DNA of 64,000 bases from Zoogloea sp. (GTDB lineage: Bacteria > Pseudomonadota > Gammaproteobacteria > Burkholderiales > Rhodocyclaceae): positions 879,501 through 943,500 of the forward strand of contig JADJBR010000009.1 in NCBI GenBank assembly GCA_016703645.1, given 5' to 3'. The notes under the pieces are model-generated. The model saw nothing but the letters and a program-made list of their open reading frames with translations. It made no database searches and was not told the origin of the DNA. This document shows positions 44,595 to 54,125 of this stretch, piece after piece (positions within the stretch are counted from its first letter, which is position 1; each line of letters starts with the position of its first letter). Position numbers and translations under genes: made by a program.

Positions 44595-47500
44595 AGTTCG
44601 GCCTCCCCCCGGATGGTCTTCATGGCATCCCGGGCTGCTGCATTCCATTGCACCATCTCCACCTCGACGAGCCTGGGTGGCAATAGCGATTTGATCGATT
44701 CGATCCTGGCGAGCATCGAATCACGAATCTTCGACTGGAACTCGGGAGAACCCGTCACCTGCGACGCCAGGTTGCTGCGGATGGCCGTGATCAGTTCCAT
44801 GACGGTCTTCTCGGTTGCCCCCTCCTGCACTTCCTGGAAGGATCGCCCGAGAAGGAGGGTCTCGAGCTCGAATCCGTCCTCGTCACGACGGGCGTGGATG
44901 ATCCGGGTCTGACCCGAGGCCGGGTCGTGACTTTCCTTGATCAATGCCAGAGCATCGGCCAGCAGCAGCACCGGGCGGGCCCGGCGCGCGACCTGGGCAT
45001 CGTCGGCAATGAAGAGATCGGGCAGCAGGCTGCCATCACCTTCGATATGAACCTCAAGCGCGGCGCGCGCCCGCCCCAGCTGGGACAGCCGTGCTTCATA
45101 GCGCTCCTTGAGGGCCTTCAGGGTTCTCGCGAATCGCAGCGGGAACAGGTTCACCAGTGTCACCAGGGTGATCTCGTTGATCCGCTCGTTCGACGCCACG
45201 AAGCTCACCCGCCCGGGTCGGGCATCCTTGAATGCGGACTTGAGCTGGTCGACGAACTCCTTGTGTTCGGCCGGTTGCGGCATCATGACTGCGAATGCCT
45301 CGACCGCCCGCGGTGCGGCGCTGCGCCCTTCAAAGTGCTTGTTCTGTTCGGTCGGATCGAAGGCCAGGAAACGTCCGGCCGCACCCGCCAGTGCCGTGGC
45401 TTCCCGGGTGAGCTTGTCTTTGTCCACACCCCAGCGATCCTGAAGCTTCTCGATGACGGAGACGCCAATCACCCGCTCACGTTGCTCGGTGACCAATCTC
45501 TGGTGGGCACTTCGCACGTTTTCCTCGCTGCGCGCAACGATTGCATTGCGAATCTCGCCTTCGGCCATCCGGCGATTGAACAGCTTGAAAGTCGGTGTCT
45601 GCCCCAGCCTTGCGACGATGTCCGCCCTTACCGCGGCGGTTTGAACGCGCTGTTCTTCCTCGTCTGCCACCAGCCGACGTCTGACCGCATCGACACCCTT
45701 GGCGTTTTCGATGCTGACCACATAGCCATTCTCCGCGTGCAGGTCGGCGCTGTTGTGCTCCCGCGGGAGTCGGTTGGCGATGGTCTTGGTGGCCTGGTCG
45801 GCCGCAGCGCCCAGCGCCGCTTCTCCGGAATCGATACTGGCCTTCAGGTCGGCCATTTGATCCAGGATGTTGAGAATGAGCTTCTTGGAGAACCGGGCGG
45901 CTTCGGCCAGGGTTCTCGCCACGCTTTGCTCCCGCAGGGCGAGCGCGGCCTTGCCAATGTCGCGCTCGCGGCTGTTGAGCAAGGCATCCAGGATGCGCGT
46001 GTTGTTCCACTCCGCTTCGATGGTGAGTACCTGCCGGGCAAGATGATCCGCCGACTCGATCCGCTTGGCAGCGAAATCATCCACCTTCGATAGCCTCAGG
46101 TTCAGGTCTTCCATCAGTGCCGCGACGAGCCTTGCGCATTCGTTCAAGGACCGGGCACCGGTTCGCCAATCCTCGAACAGGCTGGCCTCAACCCTGTCCC
46201 GGACCGCTTCCGCCAGACTCTGCACATCGCGCTCCGCAGTCTGGAAGAACGGTTTGACGCCCACACCGCGAAAGCCCTCTTCCCAGGCGCTGCTGAACAG
46301 GCGCTTCAGCTCACCCAGCCATTTCAGTTTGTCGGTCTGCTTGACCAGTTGCAGGTAGTGACCTTCGAACTCGCCCCATTCCTGATCGTATCCCCGCCAC
46401 CGGCGGGAGCCTTCGCTGTCGATGATCGGACGGATGAGACGCAGATGTTCGTCGCTGAGGCGCCAGTCGTCACGGGTCTTCTGGTCCGTGACGAACTCGG
46501 CATTGGTCTGGGGCCGGGCCTGCTCGATGAAACCGAGGCCCTCCTGCCAGTTGTTGAACTGGAGCTGACGGAAGGACTGCAGGGCAAACTCGTAGGTGAG
46601 CAATTCGCGAATCGACTCTTCCGGGAAAGCCAGGCGCCGGATGCCGAAGCTCAGGAAGCGCACCGAGCGCAGCCCCTTCCCGGTTCCCGCGATGGCCTCG
46701 GGGCTGCCATCGCCGTTTTCCGCATTCTCGAAGCGGGACAGGTCATCCCAGGCCACCTTGCGGGCGACAACCGTTTTGTGGAATACGAAGTCGGCAACGA
46801 TGTCGGGCAGTTCGCTCTCGATGCTGGCCCTGAAACCCTGCTCATTCTCGTCGGAATAGACATAGCACCCGTTGAACCAGAAGTCCGACTTCACGGTGCC
46901 ACCGCTGGACACGTCGCAGGGCGCCCAGGTGCCCGCGGACATGGCGTTCAGTTCGAGCAGGGACGCATAGGCATTGGCGTGATAGTTTCCGGTGTTCCAG
47001 TTGGCAGGCGGGTTGAGATCGGGAACATAGGCGTAGACCAGGATGCGTTGCGCCTTGTCGGGGAACAGCGCACGAAGCTGGGCGATCACGTCGACGATCG
47101 CGCCGGAACCCGTGCCGCCCGCCAGGCCGCAGAAGACGTGGAAGGTCACGTCGTTGCGCTTGCCGCGATCCTGCATGTCCCGCACGAGGGTGGCCACGCT
47201 GTCCCGGAAGCGTTTCACGTTCATGGCAAACAGGAAGCGTCCCAGTCGGCGCTTCTGCCCCCCGGCGGCATCAATGTTCAGGCTGGAGAGAATCTCTCCC
47301 CAGGTCGCCCGGTCACCCAGCCAGGGCTTGAGGTTCGGATAGCTGTTGAGATCCTGGATGACCGCGGTGAGGTTCGCCTCCGCGATCAGCATCTGGTTGC
47401 GTTTGGGCAACTGCACCGACTTGCCGAGCACCGACCAACCCGGATCATTGTCCCGGAATGACTTGGGATCCGAATCGATGAACAGGTAATCGAGGATCAG

Positions 47501-47602
47501 GCCATCCGGTTCCTCTTCCCGGAATTGCTGATAGACCAGCTTCCTGAAAGCCTTGAGGATGCGTCCGCCTGTGCCCCCCAGACCGATCAACAGATGATTC
47601 AT
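44591..47602 (-). CDS. Large tubulin-like GTPase-domain protein (Tubulin_2 family)
   Basis: A 1003-residue protein. It opens NHLLIGLGGTGGRILKAFRK with a nucleotide-binding Gly loop, has DSD near residue 46 and the tubulin signature GLAGGTGSGAIVD near residue 164, the key motifs of the tubulin/FtsZ superfamily in the order of the Tubulin_2 (tubulin-like) family. The remaining 700 residues are mainly alpha-helical with several likely coiled coils (RDRVEASLFEDWRTG, TLKALKERYEARLSQLGR). No transmembrane segment is seen. It is first in an operon with the ribbon/PBP/OmpA protein (ATGA overlap). Whether it polymerises or hydrolyses GTP is not known. Confidence 0.85.
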   Translation of the reverse strand: MNHLLIGLGGTGGRILKAFRKLVYQQFREEEPDGLILDYLFIDSDPKSFRDNDPGWSVLGKSVQLPKRNQMLIAEANLTAVIQDLNSYPNLKPWLGDRATWGEILSSLNIDAAGGQKRRLGRFLFAMNVKRFRDSVATLVRDMQDRGKRNDVTFHVFCGLAGGTGSGAIVDVIAQLRALFPDKAQRILVYAYVPDLNPPANWNTGNYHANAYASLLELNAMSAGTWAPCDVSSGGTVKSDFWFNGCYVYSDENEQGFRASIESELPDIVADFVFHKTVVARKVAWDDLSRFENAENGDGSPEAIAGTGKGLRSVRFLSFGIRRLAFPEESIRELLTYEFALQSFRQLQFNNWQEGLGFIEQARPQTNAEFVTDQKTRDDWRLSDEHLRLIRPIIDSEGSRRWRGYDQEWGEFEGHYLQLVKQTDKLKWLGELKRLFSSAWEEGFRGVGVKPFFQTAERDVQSLAEAVRDRVEASLFEDWRTGARSLNECARLVAALMEDLNLRLSKVDDFAAKRIESADHLARQVLTIEAEWNNTRILDALLNSRERDIGKAALALREQSVARTLAEAARFSKKLILNILDQMADLKASIDSGEAALGAAADQATKTIANRLPREHNSADLHAENGYVVSIENAKGVDAVRRRLVADEEEQRVQTAAVRADIVARLGQTPTFKLFNRRMAEGEIRNAIVARSEENVRSAHQRLVTEQRERVIGVSVIEKLQDRWGVDKDKLTREATALAGAAGRFLAFDPTEQNKHFEGRSAAPRAVEAFAVMMPQPAEHKEFVDQLKSAFKDARPGRVSFVASNERINEITLVTLVNLFPLRFARTLKALKERYEARLSQLGRARAALEVHIEGDGSLLPDLFIADDAQVARRARPVLLLADALALIKESHDPASGQTRIIHARRDEDGFELETLLLGRSFQEVQEGATEKTVMELITAIRSNLASQVTGSPEFQSKIRDSMLARIESIKSLLPPRLVEVEMVQWNAAARDAMKTIRGEAEL

Positions 47603-47867
47603 GGTGCCCGCCTTTTCCGGAACTGCGCATTGTCTGAATGTCGGGCCACCCTGCGACGTCTGTCAGTGACGATGCAACGCCGAACTTGGCAGCCGGTCAC
47701 AATGGTGTAACGGTAAGATGAACGCGTCATGACAAAGGGCGCCGATGTTCCGTCATCGCCGCGTCCCGGGCCGGATGAAGGTATCCGGTGGGGCAATGAA
47801 CTTTCCCGCCCGTCACCTGCCTGAAAGCCTTCTTCCACCCGTCTGTCCGGCATCGCCGGTGCCGCGA

Positions 47868-48779
47868 ATGCCAGCCTTTCCCCCCTCCCTCGCCCGCTAC
47901 CTGCCAGCGCTGGCGCTGATCGTCCTGTCGTGTACCTGGGGTTACACCTGGGTGCTGCTCAAGCAGGGCCTCGTGTATGCCTCGCCCTTTGCCCTGGCCG
48001 CCCAGCGCTGTGTGGGTGGCGCGGTGGCCCTGGTGGTGGCGGTGAAGCTGATGGGCAAGTCCATGCGCCTGGTGGCCCCGGGGGAGACCGCGGTGCTGGG
48101 TCTGGTGCAGATCACCGGCTTCGTGGCCCTGCAGACCTGGGCGCTGGTGGAAGGGGGGCCCGGCAAGACGGCGGTGCTGATCTTCACCATGCCGATCTGG
48201 ACCCTGCTGCTGGCCTGGCCGCTGCTGGGCGAGCGGGTGCGCGGCAAGCAGTGGCTGGCGGCGGCCTCCACCCTGGGCGGGTTGTTGCTGATCATCGAGC
48301 CCTGGAACATGCATTCCAGCCTGTTCAGCAAGATGCTGGGGATTGGCGCGGCGGTGTGCTGGGCGGTCAGTACCGTGCTGTTGAAACGCCTGCGCCGCCG
48401 CGAGCCGGTGGACCTGCTGGTGCTGACTACCTGGCAGATGATCATCGGCTCGGTGCCCCTGGTGCTGCTGGCCGAGCTCGCCCCCGGTCGCAGCACCGAC
48501 TGGAGCAGCCATTACATCGCGATCATCATCTTCCTCTCGGTGGCCAGCGTGGCCCTGTGCTGGTGGCTGTGGGTGTGGATTCTCGACCGGGTGCCGGCCT
48601 GGGAGGCCAGCCTGTCGGTGCTGGGCACTCCGGTGGTGGCCATCCTGTCATCCCGCCTGGCCCTGGGCGAGGCTTTCAAGGCCAGCGAGGTTGCCGGCAT
48701 CCTGCTGATCGGCGGCGGCCTCGCCCTGCTCTCCCTGTTCGGCTGGATGTCCAGCCACAGGGCCGTTCAGACCCGGTAG
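47868..48779 (+). CDS. EamA/DMT-superfamily transporter
   Basis: The 303-residue carrier has ten membrane helices in two EamA units (ALIVLSCTWGYTWVLLKQGL, AVCWAVSTVLLKRLRR). It is unrelated in detail to the DMT gene at 36175. The start MPAFPPSLARYLP at 47868 fits the family N-terminus; another ATG at 47796 is possible. Its 3' end overlaps the converging GST gene by 13 bases. Substrate unknown. Confidence 0.86.
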   Translation: MPAFPPSLARYLPALALIVLSCTWGYTWVLLKQGLVYASPFALAAQRCVGGAVALVVAVKLMGKSMRLVAPGETAVLGLVQITGFVALQTWALVEGGPGKTAVLIFTMPIWTLLLAWPLLGERVRGKQWLAAASTLGGLLLIIEPWNMHSSLFSKMLGIGAAVCWAVSTVLLKRLRRREPVDLLVLTTWQMIIGSVPLVLLAELAPGRSTDWSSHYIAIIIFLSVASVALCWWLWVWILDRVPAWEASLSVLGTPVVAILSSRLALGEAFKASEVAGILLIGGGLALLSLFGWMSSHRAVQTR

Positions 48780-49384
48780 CCCTCTTCCGCCAGCACCTGA
48801 CGCACGGACGGGCGTTCGAGCATGCGCAGGTAGTGGGCGCGGCAGTTGGGGGGCAGGGTCATCTTCAGGTGTTCGGCCCAGAACTCGGTGTAGAACAGCG
48901 CCGCATCGGCAATCGAGAAACGCCCGGCAAGGTAGTCGCGGCCTTCCAGTTGCCCATTCATCACCTCAAAACCCCGGGTCACGATCTCCCGGCCCCGGGC
49001 CTGCACGGCCTCATGGTCCGCGGTATTGGGGGTATAGCTCGAGGTGGTGAAGATGCGGGTGAAGCCCTGGCCGTGGATCGTGCCGACGGCGTAGTCCATC
49101 CATTCCAGCACGCACACTTCGCCGGCCGCGTCGTCGGGGAGCAGCTTGCGCCGGGGGTATTGGCGCGCCAGCCACCAGGCGATGGCCTGGAAGTCGGTGA
49201 TGGGGCGGCCGTCGTCGAGGACCAGGGTGGGAATCGTCGCCCTGGGGTTGATGGCCAGGTAGTCGGGCTTCAGGTGGTCACCGGCCGGCAGATTGACGAT
49301 GTAGACCTCGAACACGGCGCCCACCTCTTCGAGCAGAAGGTGGATGCCGGTGGAGCAGGAACCGGGGGTCATGTAGAACTTCAT
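48767..49384 (-). CDS. Glutathione S-transferase
   Basis: The 205-residue protein has the thioredoxin-like N-domain (KFYMTPGSCSTGIHLLLEEVG, with Cys at the beta-class catalytic spot, and NPRATIPTLVLDDGRPITDFQAI containing the cis-Pro) and an all-helical C-domain with AGRFSIADAALFYTEFW. It conjugates or reduces with glutathione; substrates unknown. Confidence 0.9.
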   Translation of the reverse strand: MKFYMTPGSCSTGIHLLLEEVGAVFEVYIVNLPAGDHLKPDYLAINPRATIPTLVLDDGRPITDFQAIAWWLARQYPRRKLLPDDAAGEVCVLEWMDYAVGTIHGQGFTRIFTTSSYTPNTADHEAVQARGREIVTRGFEVMNGQLEGRDYLAGRFSIADAALFYTEFWAEHLKMTLPPNCRAHYLRMLERPSVRQVLAEEGYRV

Positions 49385-49542
49385 GGCGTGTCGTCCTGGA
49401 TGGCGGAGACCATCCCTGAAGCAAGACGAAGGCCATTGCAGCGGGCAGGTGGAAATGCCCGCCAGCAGGCAGCGAGTCGGGGGGAAGTGGATATCCGCTG
49501 GCGCGATTGTCCGCTTTGCGCCGCGGGTTTGTCGGATTGCCC

Positions 49543-50136
49543 CTAGGGGCGAGGTGCCTGGCGGGCCAGTTCTTCGGGGGTGTTGATGTTCGAGAAGGCC
49601 CCGGGGCAGTCGGAGAAATCCACCACCACGTGCTGCGTCTCGCCCACCCAGCGCCGGATCTGTCGCCCGCCCCCCTCCAGAAATGCAGCCAGACTCGGAG
49701 CGACGCCGCGGTGGGCGAGGAGGAAGGCGGGTTCCGGCTGGCCACCGACGCTGACCATGGCCACCTGGGCATTGGCTGCCCGGGCGGCGGTGAGCAGGCG
49801 CGGGGCCAGGTCAAGGGGCAGGAAGGGCGAGTCGCAGGGGCAGGTCAGCACCCAATCCCCTTCCAGTGCGGGGTCGTGCAGGGCCGCATCCAGGCCGGCC
49901 AGGGGGCCGACGAAGCCCGCCAGCCGGTCGGGCACTACCCACGGGCTGAACGCTGCGTAAGCGGCGGCGTTGCGGTTGGCGTTGATCATCAGCTGATGCA
50001 CCTGGGGCGCCAGACGATCCAGCACGTGTTTCACCATGGGCTGGCCGGCCAGTTCGACGAGGCCCTTGTCCTGCCCGCCCATGCGGCTGCCGAGGCCGCC
50101 AGCGAGGATGAGCCCGGTGATGTGCTCGTGTTTCAT
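49543..50136 (-). CDS. mobA: Molybdenum cofactor guanylyltransferase
   Basis: The 197-residue nucleotidyltransferase has the MobA motif LILAGGLGSRMGGQDKGL, the GPLAGLDAAL loop and the CPCDSPFLP active-site block. It attaches GMP to molybdopterin to make MGD for molybdoenzymes of the DMSO reductase family. Length is normal. It is a single gene, divergent from the ABC transporter operon. Confidence 0.95.
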   Translation of the reverse strand: MKHEHITGLILAGGLGSRMGGQDKGLVELAGQPMVKHVLDRLAPQVHQLMINANRNAAAYAAFSPWVVPDRLAGFVGPLAGLDAALHDPALEGDWVLTCPCDSPFLPLDLAPRLLTAARAANAQVAMVSVGGQPEPAFLLAHRGVAPSLAAFLEGGGRQIRRWVGETQHVVVDFSDCPGAFSNINTPEELARQAPRP

Positions 50137-50218
50137 GGCTGTGATGGAGGTGTGGAGGTGTCGGGGCGGCGCCGCTTGGAGTGCGCAAGTCTATCAGTCC
50201 GCCCCGCCGACGCTGAGC

Positions 50219-50247
50219 TTCACTCTTGCCCCACGCGCCGCTATAGT
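50219..50247 (+). promoter_or_regulatory. Likely sigma-70 promoter of the ABC transporter operon
   Basis: TTCACT at 50219-50224, a 17-base spacer and TATAGT at 50242-50247. Transcription would begin near 50254, giving a 127-base leader before the ATG at 50381. Confidence 0.55.
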
Positions 50248-50253
50248 CCGCCC

Positions 50254-50380
50254 CGCGGTCTGTGTACCGCTTTGATGTTTTCAGCGGGCCCGGTGTTGCC
50301 GGTGTCCGGACTTCAGCCGGGGCCGTACTCCCTCGTCCCGGCGGCGGGTGCCCCACGGGGTGCCGATTGAGGAGCTGTCC
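50254..50380 (+). ncRNA. Structured leader of the ABC transporter operon, possible cis-regulatory RNA
   Basis: The leader can form GCGGT/ACCGC (around 50265-50280) and a longer GC-rich stem (GGGCCCGG pairing with CCGGGGCC) with an inner CCGG-rich hairpin, and ends in GAGGAGC as Shine-Dalgarno. I could not match it to a known riboswitch class. Structure by eye only. Confidence 0.35.
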
Positions 50381-51262
50381 ATGACTTCCATGCCTTACTC
50401 GCGGCGTGCGCTGCTGCGCGCCTGTGTTGCTTCCGCCCTGGCCGGCCTTGCCGGTCTGCCCCTGCTGGCCCATGCGGAGGACGTCCTCCGGGTGTCGGCC
50501 ATTCCCGACGAGGCGCCCACCGAACTGCAGCGCAAGTTTGCTCCCCTGGGGGCTTACCTTGAGGCTGAAACGGGCATGAAGGTGAGCTTCGTGCCGGTGA
50601 CCGACTACGCTGCCGTGGTCGAGGCCCTGGCCACCCGCAAGATCGACATGGCCTGGCTGGGGGGCTTCACCTTCGTGCAGGCCAAGATCCGCACCAACGG
50701 CACGGCTGTGCCCCTGGTCCAGCGCGCCGAGGACGCCAAGTTCACCTCGCGCTTCATCACCGCCAGCGACAGCATCAAGGGCTTTGCCGACCTCAAGGGC
50801 AAGACCTTTGCCTTCGGTTCGCCCTCGTCCACGTCGGGCCACCTGATGCCGCGCTACTTCCTGGGCCAGGAAGGCATCAACCCGGACAAGGATTTCAAGA
50901 GCACCGCCTTCTCGGGCGCCCACGACGCCACCGTCGCCTTCGTGCAGGCCGGCAAGGTGGATGCGGGCGTGCTGAACGCCTCGGTGTGGGACAAGCTGGT
51001 GGAGCAGAAGAAGGTGGACACCACCAAGGTCCGTGTCTTTGCCACCACGCCGGCCTATTTCGACTACAACTGGACGGTGCGTGGTGACCTGGACCCGAAG
51101 ATCCAGGCCAAGCTCACCCAGGCCTTCCTCAAGCTCGATCCGGCCAACCCCGCCCACAAGGAGATCATGGCCCTGCAGCGTGCCAGCAAGTTCATCCCCA
51201 CCAAGGCGGAAAACTACAAGGGCATCGAGACGGCGGCCCAGGCGGCAGGGCTGTTGAAATAA
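50381..51262 (+). CDS. PhnD-type substrate-binding protein, putative selenate importer
   Basis: The 293-residue protein has a signal peptide with a twin-arginine-like start (SRRALLRACVASALAGLAG) and a type II periplasmic binding fold of the phosphonate/PhnD group: VSAIPDEAPTELQRKFAPL, TDYAAVVEALATRKIDMAWLGGFT, FAFGSPSSTSGHLMPRYFL and FSGAHDATVAFVQAGKVDAG. It resembles the branch called putative selenate-binding protein more than PhnD proper. Substrate assignment is inference. It leads a four-gene ABC operon. Confidence 0.75.
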   Translation: MTSMPYSRRALLRACVASALAGLAGLPLLAHAEDVLRVSAIPDEAPTELQRKFAPLGAYLEAETGMKVSFVPVTDYAAVVEALATRKIDMAWLGGFTFVQAKIRTNGTAVPLVQRAEDAKFTSRFITASDSIKGFADLKGKTFAFGSPSSTSGHLMPRYFLGQEGINPDKDFKSTAFSGAHDATVAFVQAGKVDAGVLNASVWDKLVEQKKVDTTKVRVFATTPAYFDYNWTVRGDLDPKIQAKLTQAFLKLDPANPAHKEIMALQRASKFIPTKAENYKGIETAAQAAGLLK

Positions 51263-51394
51263 GGGGCACAGCGGAGGCAGCCTGGGGAGGCGGCTTCGGT
51301 CGCCCATGGATTTCGATCCCCGGCCTGCCTTTGCAGCAATGCACGAGGGGCGCGTGATGTCGCCCCTGCACGGAGCGCAAACAAGGATCACCAC

Positions 51395-52204
51395 ATGGGT
51401 TTTTCCCTCGAAGGCGTCAGGCTGACCCACGCCAACGGCTTTCACGCCCTGCGCGGTGTGGATCTGCACGTGGCGGCGGGCGAGCGGGTGGCCTTGATCG
51501 GGGCGTCCGGTGCGGGCAAGACCACCCTGCTGCGGGTGCTGGCCGCGTCCCTGCGTCCCACCGGGGGTCGGGTGCGCCTGCTCGGGGGGGAACCCTGGGT
51601 GGATTCGCCCCGGGTCCTGCGGCGCCTGCGGTCGCGCATCGGCCTGGTGCACCAGTCGCCGCCCATTCCGCCGCGTCAGCGGGTGGTGACGGCGGTGCTG
51701 GCCGGGCGCCTGGGCCAGTGGCCCCTGTGGAAGGCCCTGGCATCGCTGGTGTTGCCGGTGGACCCGGAGGGCGCCGCCCGGGAGCTGGCGCGCCTGGACA
51801 TGGCCGAGCGGCTTTACGCGCGCTGCGACCGCCTGTCGGGCGGCCAGCTACAGCGGGTGGCCCTGGCCCGGGTGTTGTACCAGCAGCCCGAGCTGCTGCT
51901 CGCCGACGAGCCGGTGTCGGCCATGGACCCGGCCCTTTCCGAACTCACCGTGGCCCTGCTCAACGAGGAGGCGGTGCGTCGCGGGGTGACCCTGGTGGCC
52001 AGTCTGCATGCGGTCGATCTGGCCCTGCGCCACTTTCCGCGGGTGGTGGGCGTGAAGGAAGGGGCAATCGCCTTCGACCTGCCGGCGGCTGAAGTGACGG
52101 AAGCGCTGCTGCGCGATCTTTACGCCGCCGAAGGGGCCTTGCCCCTCGCCGGCGAGATGCCCGGCACCCCTGCGCCAGGCCTGCCGCCCCTGCGGTGCGC
52201 ATGA
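51395..52204 (+). CDS. PhnC-type ABC transporter ATPase
   Basis: The 269-residue ATPase has Walker [14 protein letters not shown]-loop [12 protein letters not shown], signature [13 protein letters not shown], Walker [14 protein letters not shown] and H-loop SLHAVDLAL. It powers the importer made with the binding protein 132 bases upstream and the two permeases downstream. It follows the PhnC pattern. Confidence 0.9.
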   Translation: MGFSLEGVRLTHANGFHALRGVDLHVAAGERVALIGASGAGKTTLLRVLAASLRPTGGRVRLLGGEPWVDSPRVLRRLRSRIGLVHQSPPIPPRQRVVTAVLAGRLGQWPLWKALASLVLPVDPEGAARELARLDMAERLYARCDRLSGGQLQRVALARVLYQQPELLLADEPVSAMDPALSELTVALLNEEAVRRGVTLVASLHAVDLALRHFPRVVGVKEGAIAFDLPAAEVTEALLRDLYAAEGALPLAGEMPGTPAPGLPPLRCA

Positions 52205-52238
52205 GCGGGGCCTGGCGCAGGGAAGGGCAGGGGCGGTC

Positions 52239-53060
52239 ATGAGTACCCCTGTCCGCGATCCGGCAGCCCTGCCACGGCTGGGTTGGACCTTGCTGGCGCT
52301 GGTGCTGCTGTGGCCCTTGCTGCGCCTGACGGACTTTCGTCCGGCGGCCCTGTTCGAGGCGGGCAACCTGCAGGCCATGGGGCATTTTCTGGGGGGCTTC
52401 CTGCCGCCCGAGACCGCGCCTGAGTTCCTGGCGATGCTGGCCCGGGCCACGGTGGAGACCCTGGCCATGGCAACGGCGGGCATTGCCCTTTCCATGTTGC
52501 TGGCGGTGCCCCTGGGGCTGCTGATGACCCGCAGCCTGTCCATCTCGCGCCTGGGGCCGGGGCGGGGCGGTTGGGTCGGGCAGATCCTGCGCGGGTTGGC
52601 CCGCGGGGTGCTGGCGGTGCTGCGGGGGGTGCCGGAGCTGGTGTGGGCGCTGCTGTTCGTGCGGGTCTTCGGCCTGGGTGCCGCCGCCGGGGTGCTGGCC
52701 CTGGGCATCACCTACGGGGGCATGCTGGGCAAGGTGTATGGCGAGATCCTCGAGTCCACCGATGCCCGCCCGGCGCGCATTCTGCTGGAAGCCGGCAGCG
52801 GGCGGCTGGCGGCCCTGTGCTACGGGCTGCTGCCCAACGCGGCCCAGGAGCTGGTGTCCTACACCGTGTATCGCTGGGAGTGCGCGGTGCGCGCCTCGGT
52901 GGTGATGGGCTTCGTCGGCGCGGGGGGCCTCGGCCAGCTAATGGACCAGTCCATGAAGATGCTCAACGGGGGCGAGGCGGCAAGCATCCTGGCCACTTTC
53001 CTGGTGCTGGTGCTGGCGGCAGATGGCTTGTCGGGTTTTTTGCGCAGGAGGCTGGCATGA
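52239..53060 (+). CDS. PhnE-type ABC transporter permease 1
   Basis: The 273-residue membrane protein has about six helices and the permease coupling segment EAGSGRLAALCYGLLPNAAQELVSYTVYRWE, with GFVGAGGLGQLMD. Together with the second permease (overlapping by ATGA at 53057-53060) it forms a heterodimeric channel. Paired PhnE genes are common in phosphonate/phosphite/selenate-type systems. Confidence 0.88.
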   Translation: MSTPVRDPAALPRLGWTLLALVLLWPLLRLTDFRPAALFEAGNLQAMGHFLGGFLPPETAPEFLAMLARATVETLAMATAGIALSMLLAVPLGLLMTRSLSISRLGPGRGGWVGQILRGLARGVLAVLRGVPELVWALLFVRVFGLGAAAGVLALGITYGGMLGKVYGEILESTDARPARILLEAGSGRLAALCYGLLPNAAQELVSYTVYRWECAVRASVVMGFVGAGGLGQLMDQSMKMLNGGEAASILATFLVLVLAADGLSGFLRRRLA

Positions 53061-53827
53061 GGGCGGGCATCTCCCTTGGCGCGCTGCTGGCCGTGGCCCT
53101 GCTGCTGGCGGCCGTGGGCGCCAGCTTTGCCTTTCTCGACATGCCCCTCGGCGCGCTGTTCACCGGGTCGGCGGCCAATGAGGCGGCGGACTTCGTGAAG
53201 CGCTTCTTTCCGCCCGACACGTCGGTCGACTTCCTGGCCAAGGTGGCCTGGGCGGCACTGGAAACCCTGGCCATCTCCCTTCTCAGCACCCTGCTGGCGG
53301 TGCTCCTGGCGGCCGGCCTGGCCTTGCCGGCGGCGGGTCGCCAGGGCTGGCTGGCCGGGCAGGTGGCGCGTTTCAGCCTCAACCTGCTGCGCTCGGTGCC
53401 CGAGCTGGTGTGGGCCACCCTGATGGTGCTGGCGGCCGGTCTCGGCCCCTTCGCCGGTACCCTGGCCCTGGCTCTGCACACCACCGGGGTGCTCGGACGC
53501 CTGTTTGCCGAGGCGCTGGAGAACACGCCGGCGGCACCCGCCGAGGCCCTCGTCAGCAGTGGCGCCCCGGCGCTCGCCACCTTCCTCTACGGCACCCTGC
53601 CCCTGGTGGCGCCCCAGTGGCTGGCTTACGCCCTGTACCGTTGGGAGATGAACATCCGCATGGCGGCGATTCTGGGCTTTGTCGGGGCCGGCGGCCTGGG
53701 CGCCCAGCTGTACTACAGCCTGTCCCTGTTCCACGAGGCCGAAGCCAGCACCGTCATCCTGGCCATGCTGATGATGGCGGTGGTGGTGGACGGGGTGAGC
53801 GCCTGGCTGCGGCGCGCGTCGGCCTGA
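53057..53827 (+). CDS. PhnE-type ABC transporter permease 2
   Basis: The 256-residue permease is a diverged copy of the first one: VSSGAPALATFLYGTLPLVAPQWLAYALYRWEMNIRMAAILGFVGAGGLG. AGGAGG precedes the start. It is the last gene of the ABC operon. The following 298 bases to the PAS gene contain no gene and no clear terminator. Confidence 0.87.
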   Translation: MRAGISLGALLAVALLLAAVGASFAFLDMPLGALFTGSAANEAADFVKRFFPPDTSVDFLAKVAWAALETLAISLLSTLLAVLLAAGLALPAAGRQGWLAGQVARFSLNLLRSVPELVWATLMVLAAGLGPFAGTLALALHTTGVLGRLFAEALENTPAAPAEALVSSGAPALATFLYGTLPLVAPQWLAYALYRWEMNIRMAAILGFVGAGGLGAQLYYSLSLFHEAEASTVILAMLMMAVVVDGVSAWLRRASA

Positions 53828-54125
53828 GGGGCGGTTCCGTCCAATGCGCGGAGCGATTGCGCCCCGCGATGCTCACCCTGCGCCACATACAGTTGCGTTT
53901 CCCGGAGCCAACTTCGAGCGCTCGCTGCGGTAGCTTCACGCTTCCTGACACCGTCGCCGGACGGGATCCCATCGTTTGACTTCAAGTGAACGGCTCTCGT
54001 GCCGTGATTACACACTCGGCTTCCGGCATGTTGCGCCGCGGGACATACCCCGGAAACCGTTTATAAAGACAAACAAGACGGCTGCGTCTGCTGGAACAGC
54101 ACGGTTGGACGCAAGGGAGAGGCAC

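Noticed and set aside
48000-49546. 538-codon plus-strand Gly-rich frame over the DMT and GST genes
   Set aside because: Out-of-frame shadow of the transporter continuing antisense to the GST.
50254-50380. Leader as TPP, cobalamin, molybdenum cofactor or fluoride riboswitch
   Set aside because: None of the conserved core sequences I know for those classes is present.
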